Below, piece by piece: positions 31,984 through 36,045 of a stretch of 36,045 bases of DNA (position 1 is the first letter of the stretch; each line of letters opens with the position of its first letter). The notes under the pieces were generated by a model. The model ran no database searches. It saw only the letters and a program-made list of their open reading frames with translations, and was not told where the DNA came from. Where the stretch lies: positions 1 to 36,045 of the forward strand of contig CAZXJO010000008.1 of the NCBI GenBank assembly GCA_964641155.1, in the 5' to 3' direction. A program made the translations under genes and the position numbers. The stretch is from DTCV01 sp964641155 (GTDB taxonomy: Archaea; Thermoproteota; Thermoprotei_A; Sulfolobales; NBVN01).

Positions 31984-32613
31984 TTAGGGTCGTACCCCTT
32001 TACAGTATTCTGCGATCAATTCATTGATTTCCGGTATCACTTTGCCTACTTCGGCAACCATATTTCTGACGAGTTCCCTTATCTCCCATTGCGCGTCTTC
32101 CGAAAGCCTTAGACAAGATATGTGCAGCAATTCCCTCAAATTTAAAGTCATCATTAACCTTGTAGTAACCGCTTGGGGAAGCACATACCTGCTATCCTCG
32201 TATGGTACTCCAGCACTGACTAACTCCTCGTACAGCTTGAAGGCCTCCTCCATGAACTGTCTGTACTTCTCGCCGAGCCCTGCCTTAACTACGGTTTCAG
32301 GTATCACGTAATCCCTACCAACAGCTGAATACCTCTGGGATTCCTGAGTGTATGAGGCCAGCCGATGCCTGATTAGTTGATGACTCGTAACCCTTGAAAT
32401 ACCCTCAATATAGAAAGTGAAGACAACGTGTTCAAGGACTGAGGGGTATTTCACACCCTGCAACATCCAACTGCTTAAGTCTTCAGAATACTCCCTTAAG
32501 TAGTGGTCTATCCCCTTCTCCTTAACCTTACCTGAGGAGATCTTAAAACCCAGCATAACCAACGCTTTTGCACTGCCGCCAAAGTAATTGCAGGCCAATA
32601 ACTTAACCTTCAT
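31984..32613 (-). CDS. thyX: flavin-dependent thymidylate synthase ThyX
   Basis: ThyX makes dTMP from dUMP using FAD, NADPH and methylene-tetrahydrofolate. The 209 residues have the ThyX signature RHRLASYTQESQRYS (residues 82-96), the upstream EHVVFTFYIEGISR and the downstream LRELLHISCLR. GGTAAGTGG is upstream of the ATG, and a TATA (ACTTATAAC, 32648-32656) lies 35-43 bases before the start. No ThyA-type gene is seen here. Confidence 0.95.
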   Translation of the reverse strand: MKVKLLACNYFGGSAKALVMLGFKISSGKVKEKGIDHYLREYSEDLSSWMLQGVKYPSVLEHVVFTFYIEGISRVTSHQLIRHRLASYTQESQRYSAVGRDYVIPETVVKAGLGEKYRQFMEEAFKLYEELVSAGVPYEDSRYVLPQAVTTRLMMTLNLRELLHISCLRLSEDAQWEIRELVRNMVAEVGKVIPEINELIAEYCKGVRP

Positions 32614-32647
32614 GAACCACTTACCTGAAACAACTCCTTAAAGACCG

Positions 32648-32656
32648 GTTATAAGT
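32648..32656 (-). promoter_or_regulatory. TATA box for thyX
   Basis: ACTTATAAC on the minus strand is about 40 bases before the thyX ATG, which predicts a leader of about 14 bases holding the ribosome site. Confidence 0.5.
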
Positions 32657-32703
32657 CTTCAACACATTGCAGTTCTTTAGGCAGGTATGTTAATTTCGGC
32701 TGA

Positions 32704-33393
32704 TTAAGATTTAGTACCCGCCAGGTGGCTGCAGTTACGCCTGTATTCATCCAGTAAGTCCACCTTTACCACATCGCCGTAAGGGGTTAACTCCTTAAAC
32801 GTCGATGCGTTAAACTTCTGTATTTTGACCCCGGGATGAAGCCAGCAGTCAGGGGGTAAGCCGGCCTTCAGGCATGTCTCACACAAGAACGTCTCCACAT
32901 CCCAGCAGTACTCCACCGGGACTTCAGGGAGTAATAACCCCTTACTGATTCCGTACTCAACCACTAAGCCATCCACACCGACGACGACTTCATCAATTAG
33001 CCCCCAACCCCTACTCCTTAGTGCCTTAGGCAGTGAAAGAATGGAGACCTCGAATATTACGCTACCTAATTCATCCTCAACCATGGGGGTGAATCTAGGA
33101 TCTTCGGTAGCCGCCGCAATCGCTGCGTTGATCACGTTAACGGCTAATGCCTCAACAGGTTGCAGGTAACCTATACAACCCCTCAGTTCGTAATTACCTA
33201 GCACCGCCCTCCGTATCGTCACGAAGGATAAACCTCTCATCAACAACTTCTCAGGGGTGTTCGGTGGGGGTCCAATAACCTCATTACTCTTTAAGTACTC
33301 CTCAACAGCATGTCGGGCCAGCCTAACTAGGAAGACTCCTTCATCAACGCTTAACTCGCCCGGCTCTACGAAGCCGTCCCCCACCCCCATCAC
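32704..33393 (-). CDS. AMMECR1 domain protein
   Basis: The 229 residues show the AMMECR1 hallmark LRGCIGYLQP and the following AVNVINAAIAAATEDPRFTPM and the region EVSILSLPKAL. The function of the family is unknown, and a structural Cys/His cluster near the C terminus (CETCLKAGLPPDCWLHP) is typical. The start overlaps the stop of the Mut7-C gene by 4 bases, so the two are co-expressed. A role with RNA is a guess from that neighbour. Confidence 0.93.
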   Translation of the reverse strand: MMGVGDGFVEPGELSVDEGVFLVRLARHAVEEYLKSNEVIGPPPNTPEKLLMRGLSFVTIRRAVLGNYELRGCIGYLQPVEALAVNVINAAIAAATEDPRFTPMVEDELGSVIFEVSILSLPKALRSRGWGLIDEVVVGVDGLVVEYGISKGLLLPEVPVEYCWDVETFLCETCLKAGLPPDCWLHPGVKIQKFNASTFKELTPYGDVVKVDLLDEYRRNCSHLAGTKS

Positions 33394-33875
33394 CCGATGT
33401 TCCCTACTTTCATTAACTCGTTGGCGTCTTCAAGAATCTTTCCTATAGTACCCCAATGATTCCCCTGCCAAAAAACCTTCATACACTTCGGACACCTCCA
33501 GAAATTCTCGTACTTCCTACCGACCTCCGGCGGTATTAGATGCAGTGCCTCAGCCCTCGGGATGAGTACAAGCAATGTATTGCATAGGGGACACCTAGTG
33601 TTGTTCCCATCAAATCTTAAACTAATCCCCAGCTTCCTAGCCATCAGTGCCAAAGATTCGGCTATGTCCGAGGACTCCAAATATACGCACATGACCCCCT
33701 TCTTCAATGCCTTCCTATAAAGTCCTAGGTCTCTTGTAAGTAGGACTCTTCCATCACTCTTAGCGATTTGGAGTAGCTTCCAATCCTCAACGTTTCGGTA
33801 ATATAAAGTATCATATCCAAGTATCCTCAACCACCTGGCTAAACTCCCCAGCATTGAATCGGCTATGAACTTCAT
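33390..33875 (-). CDS. Mut7-C RNase domain protein
   Basis: This 161-residue protein has the PIN-like Mut7-C fold: FIADSMLGSLARWLRILGYDT (acid D7 in the conserved start), LLTRDLGLYRKAL and a C-terminal zinc ribbon (CPLC ... CPKC). Family members are predicted RNases. It is the first gene of a two-gene operon with AMMECR1. GGTGTGAGG precedes the ATG, and an A/T-rich TTATTTAAGGG box lies near 33895. Confidence 0.93.
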   Translation of the reverse strand: MKFIADSMLGSLARWLRILGYDTLYYRNVEDWKLLQIAKSDGRVLLTRDLGLYRKALKKGVMCVYLESSDIAESLALMARKLGISLRFDGNNTRCPLCNTLLVLIPRAEALHLIPPEVGRKYENFWRCPKCMKVFWQGNHWGTIGKILEDANELMKVGNIG

Positions 33876-33908
33876 TTACCGCTTCCTCACACCCTTAAAT
33901 AATTAAGT

Positions 33909-33918
33909 AGCAGCTGCT
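33909..33918. promoter_or_regulatory. AGCAGCTGCT palindrome between two TATA-like boxes
   Basis: A perfect 10-base palindrome lies between CCTTAAATAATT (for the Mut7-C gene on the minus strand) and CTTATAAATGG (plus strand, near 33917-33927). A dimeric regulator could bind it and control both directions. The plus-strand transcript would run toward the transposon. Confidence 0.3.
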
Positions 33919-34010
33919 TATAAATGGAGGCATTAGAACCGAACTCCCTAAATTGTGATCTTGAGGAATTGGATTTCTGGGCGGCCCCGCACTAAGTCCT
34001 TCCACCGCCG

Positions 34011-34217
34011 GTGTCTGGTGGGGATGTGCATAGCGACTTCACACCCCTCCCTACAGGTTTTAAGGTAGGCGTGGGGGAGTACCTCAACGAGTACGTATCG
34101 ACCGCAGCTACTGGCGGTAGGTACTCTAAAGCTGAGTACTTGGCTAGGTGTAAGATGTTGTGTTTGAAGGTAAACGGGATGACGCCGTGGGCTGTTTCGT
34201 TTATTCTATTGGTGTTG
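34011..34217 (+). other. in-frame extension upstream of tnpA
   Basis: From GTG 34011 the frame is open for 69 codons before the tnpA start, reading for example GVGEYLNEYVSTAATGGRYSKAEYL cut short by name as GEYLNEYVSTAATG. It looks protein-like and differs from any recombinase part. It may be the left piece of a gene into which the element inserted, or chance. The left end of the element is not clear. Confidence 0.3.
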
Positions 34218-34857
34218 GTGGTTTCGGAGAGGTTGTTGAGGCCTAGGGAGGTTTGTGTGAGGCTTGGTATTAGTTATGCTACTCTTTCTCGGTGGGTTGG
34301 GGAGGGTAGGATTAGAGCTATTAGAACTGCTGGCGGTAAGTTTAGGGTTCCTGAGAGTGAGGTTAGAAGAATTGCTGAGGGAATACCTACTCCAGCTGAG
34401 GTTAGAGCTGTCATCTACGTTCGCGTTAGCTCTTCAGATCAGAAGAGTGATTTGGAGAGACAGGTGGAGTACTTAACTCAGTACTGTAGTTCCAAGGGGT
34501 ATAGAGTAGTCGATGTCTTAAGCGATGCGGGTAGTGGTCTTAACGCGAACCGCAAGGGTCCACTCAAACTCCTCGACTACGTAGTGAATAGGCAGGTTGA
34601 TGTTGTGGTTATCACATATAAAGATAGGTTAACGAGGTTTGGTTTCGAGTACCTGGAGTACTTCTTTAAACAACATGGTGTCAGGGTAGAAGTTGTCTTC
34701 GGCGAAGAGCCAAAAGATGCTTATCAAGAACTGGTAGAGGACTTGTTAGCAATAGTTACTAGTTTCGCCGGCAAGCTCTACGGGTTGAGAAGCCGCAAGA
34801 AGAGGAAGCTCGTAGAAGGATTCAAAAAAACTCGTAGAAGAGGTAGAGAAGGAGTGA
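34218..34857 (+). CDS. tnpA: IS607-type serine recombinase (TnpA), frame altered at an A7 run
   Basis: This catalyses IS607 transposition through a serine-DNA link. A MerR-like helix-turn-helix (LRPREVCVRLGISYATLSRWVGEG) is followed by the resolvase domain with the nucleophile in IYVRVSSSDQKSDLERQ and the motif VITYKDRLTRFGFEYL. The GTG at 34218 follows a GGTG motif. With the seven A bases at 34824-34830 read as six, it ends EEVEKE at TGA 34855, overlapping the tnpB GTG. As written the frame instead fuses into tnpB (34011-35636). Confidence 0.85.
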
Positions 34858-36045
34858 CTAGCGTAACGAGAACCGTTATCGTTAGAAGTGTTCAACTCCC
34901 TAGAAGTATATTCAGTATCTTCGTAGAGATTGAAGGCATGTACCGCAACATGGTTGAGCAACTAGTTCTCTATGCTGTCAGAAATGAGATAACGAGCTTC
35001 GTCAAGCTTAAAGCGTTGAAGTATCGTGAGTTGAGGGGTCTCTACCCACACCTACCGAGCCACTACGCCTACACAGCATGCCAAGACGCCAGCACTAGGG
35101 CCAAGAGCTTCGCGAGATTGAAGAAGAAGGGTTCAACTAAGAAGGAGTACCCAGAAATCAGGAGAGTTAGTATTTGGCTTGACGACCACCTATGGGAGCT
35201 CAACGGATTAGCCTCTATTAGAGTTTTTACTCATAAAGGATGGGTATCTATAGATTTTATGCCTCACAAACAGTATTGGAGGTACGTCAATAGGGGTTGG
35301 AAGCTCGCATCGGAGTCCAGGATAAAGCTCGATAAGAGGAACAGGCAGGTAATCATCTACTTGGTTTTCATTAAGGAAGTTGGAGAGTACGAGCATAAGG
35401 GTTATCTTCCAGTGGATGTCAACGAGAACAATGTTACTGTGCTCGTTGAAGGTATTGCCTACCTCTTCGAGACAAGTATGGAGAAACTCGTTCTAGGGTA
35501 CTACTACCGTAGAAAGAGGATACAGGAGAAGTATGATAAGCTTCATGGAGTAAACTCAAGAACTAAGAAGAAAATCCTTAAAAACTTAAGGAAAGAAAGA
35601 GAAAGCAGGATCTCAAGTGGAAGATTGCTAACATAATTATTAGAGCTACGTACGAGAAGCAATACACTATTATCCTCGAAAAACTCGGTAGGAGACCAGC
35701 AGAAAACATGATTAAGAGATTTAGAGACGACCAATTGAGACATAGGATATATCAAGCCTGTTTTAAAGGTATTCAGAGAGCTATTGAAGAAAAAGCAAGA
35801 GAGTATGGCGTACTCGCAGTCTATGTCAACCCCAGGAATACCTCGAAGCTGTGTCCAATACACAATACTAAAATAACCTACAATGACTCCAGAATCGGTA
35901 GGTGTAGTGTTGGCGGTGAATTATGGCACCGCGACGTCGCCGCATGCTGGAACATGCTTTTCAAAACTCTGAGAGGTGATGGGAGCAACGCTCCAAGCCC
36001 CTCAGAGCTAGGCGTAGATGTGCCCCGCATGCCGTTCGGGGCGAA
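34854..36045 (+). pseudogene. tnpB: TnpB RNA-guided nuclease of IS607, frameshifted, C terminus outside the window
   Basis: TnpB is the RNA-guided nuclease ancestor of Cas12 and Fanzor. The N-terminal part (SVTRTVIVRSVQLPRS ... VEIEGMYRNMVEQLVL) and the RuvC I aspartate (VDVNENNVTV) are in the first frame, which stops at 35636. A -1 shift at 35585-35610 restores the rest: DLKWKIANIIIRATYEKQY, RuvC II IILEKLG, the zinc segment LCPIHNTKI ... RCSVGGELWHRDVAACWNM with the RuvC III aspartate. All three catalytic acids are kept, so the break may be recent. The frame is open to the window end. Confidence 0.88.
35960..36045 (+). ncRNA. probable omega-RNA scaffold at the 3' end of tnpB
   Basis: Three stems can be drawn. 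CTCTGAG (35967-35973) pairs with CTCAGAG (36001-36007), enclosing GGAGC-AAC-GCTCC (35982-35994). Next, GCCCCG (36022-36027) pairs with CGGGGC (36037-36042). TnpB guides are normally made from this place, ending at the element's right end, with the target-matching part just beyond. The end and the guide are not in the window. Confidence 0.55.

Larger units (their letters stand above)
34218..36045 (+). mobile_element. IS607-family insertion sequence with tnpA and tnpB, right end outside the window
   Basis: Both genes of the family are present in the usual order with the overlapping stop/start (GTGA at 34854). The remnant at 17984-18455 is a related copy. The left end is not defined because IS607 lacks terminal inverted repeats. 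The structured RNA at the 3' end of tnpB continues to the last base of the window. Confidence 0.85.

Noticed and set aside
34011..35636. A single 541-residue recombinase-TnpB fusion gene
   Set aside because: The join lies exactly at an A7 run, and reading six As restores the normal overlapping tnpA stop and tnpB start, so separate genes are more likely.
1..36045. CRISPR array or rRNA genes
   Set aside because: No regular direct repeats with spacers and no rRNA sequence were seen on either strand.

Overview
The window is a gene-dense piece of a Thermoproteota (crenarchaeal) chromosome, most like Desulfurococcales or relatives. The evidence is archaeal and eukaryotic-type ribosomal proteins (S19e, S25e, L31e, L39e, L18a), eIF6, prefoldin, Nep1, archease, ATP-dependent DNA ligase, ThyX, intron-containing tRNAs, GGTG-type ribosome binding sites, TATA boxes, and C/D box guide RNAs. 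No species can be named from the sequence alone.

Layout. 1-8.4 kb (minus): tRNA-Arg, then a peptide-type ABC transporter (oppB-C-D-F plus a small membrane protein) with its solute-binding protein encoded just upstream from its own promoter. 7.7-17.7 kb (minus): one long translation and secretion operon reading S19e, PDCD5-like, L39e, L31e, eIF6, L18a, prefoldin alpha, FtsY, SecE, Spt5/NusG, L11, L1, L10, alaS, DUF434. SecE and L39e are short genes that are easy to miss, and the stalk gene L12 is absent from its usual slot between L10 and alaS. 17.7-20.4 kb: a decayed IS607-type transposon remnant, a family-2 glycosyltransferase and a membrane protein.

20.4-22.5 kb is an RNA-maturation island: tRNA-Glu with a canonical intron, Nep1, RNase P component 4, a CRM/YhbY protein, tRNA-Phe with an intron inside the anticodon stem, archease and tRNA-Gly. 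22.6-36 kb holds a KaiC-like ATPase, SufS cysteine desulfurase divergent from a ribbon-helix-helix regulator, the tRNA m1A methyltransferase TrmI, a small internally duplicated beta-rich protein, S25e, DNA ligase, uracil-DNA glycosylase family 4, ThyX, AMMECR1 and a Mut7-C nuclease-like protein. The window ends inside an IS607 element with a serine recombinase, a frameshifted TnpB and a probable omega-RNA region.

The least expected layer is non-coding. Three short stretches between genes have the full C-guide-D'-C'-guide-D layout of archaeal 2'-O-methylation guide RNAs, each with both guides exactly 12 nt long (19593-19643 minus, 26343-26391 plus, 31707-31761 plus). A fourth, weaker one lies at 29793-29843. 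Together with Nep1, TrmI, archease and RNase P they make RNA processing and modification the main theme of the right half.
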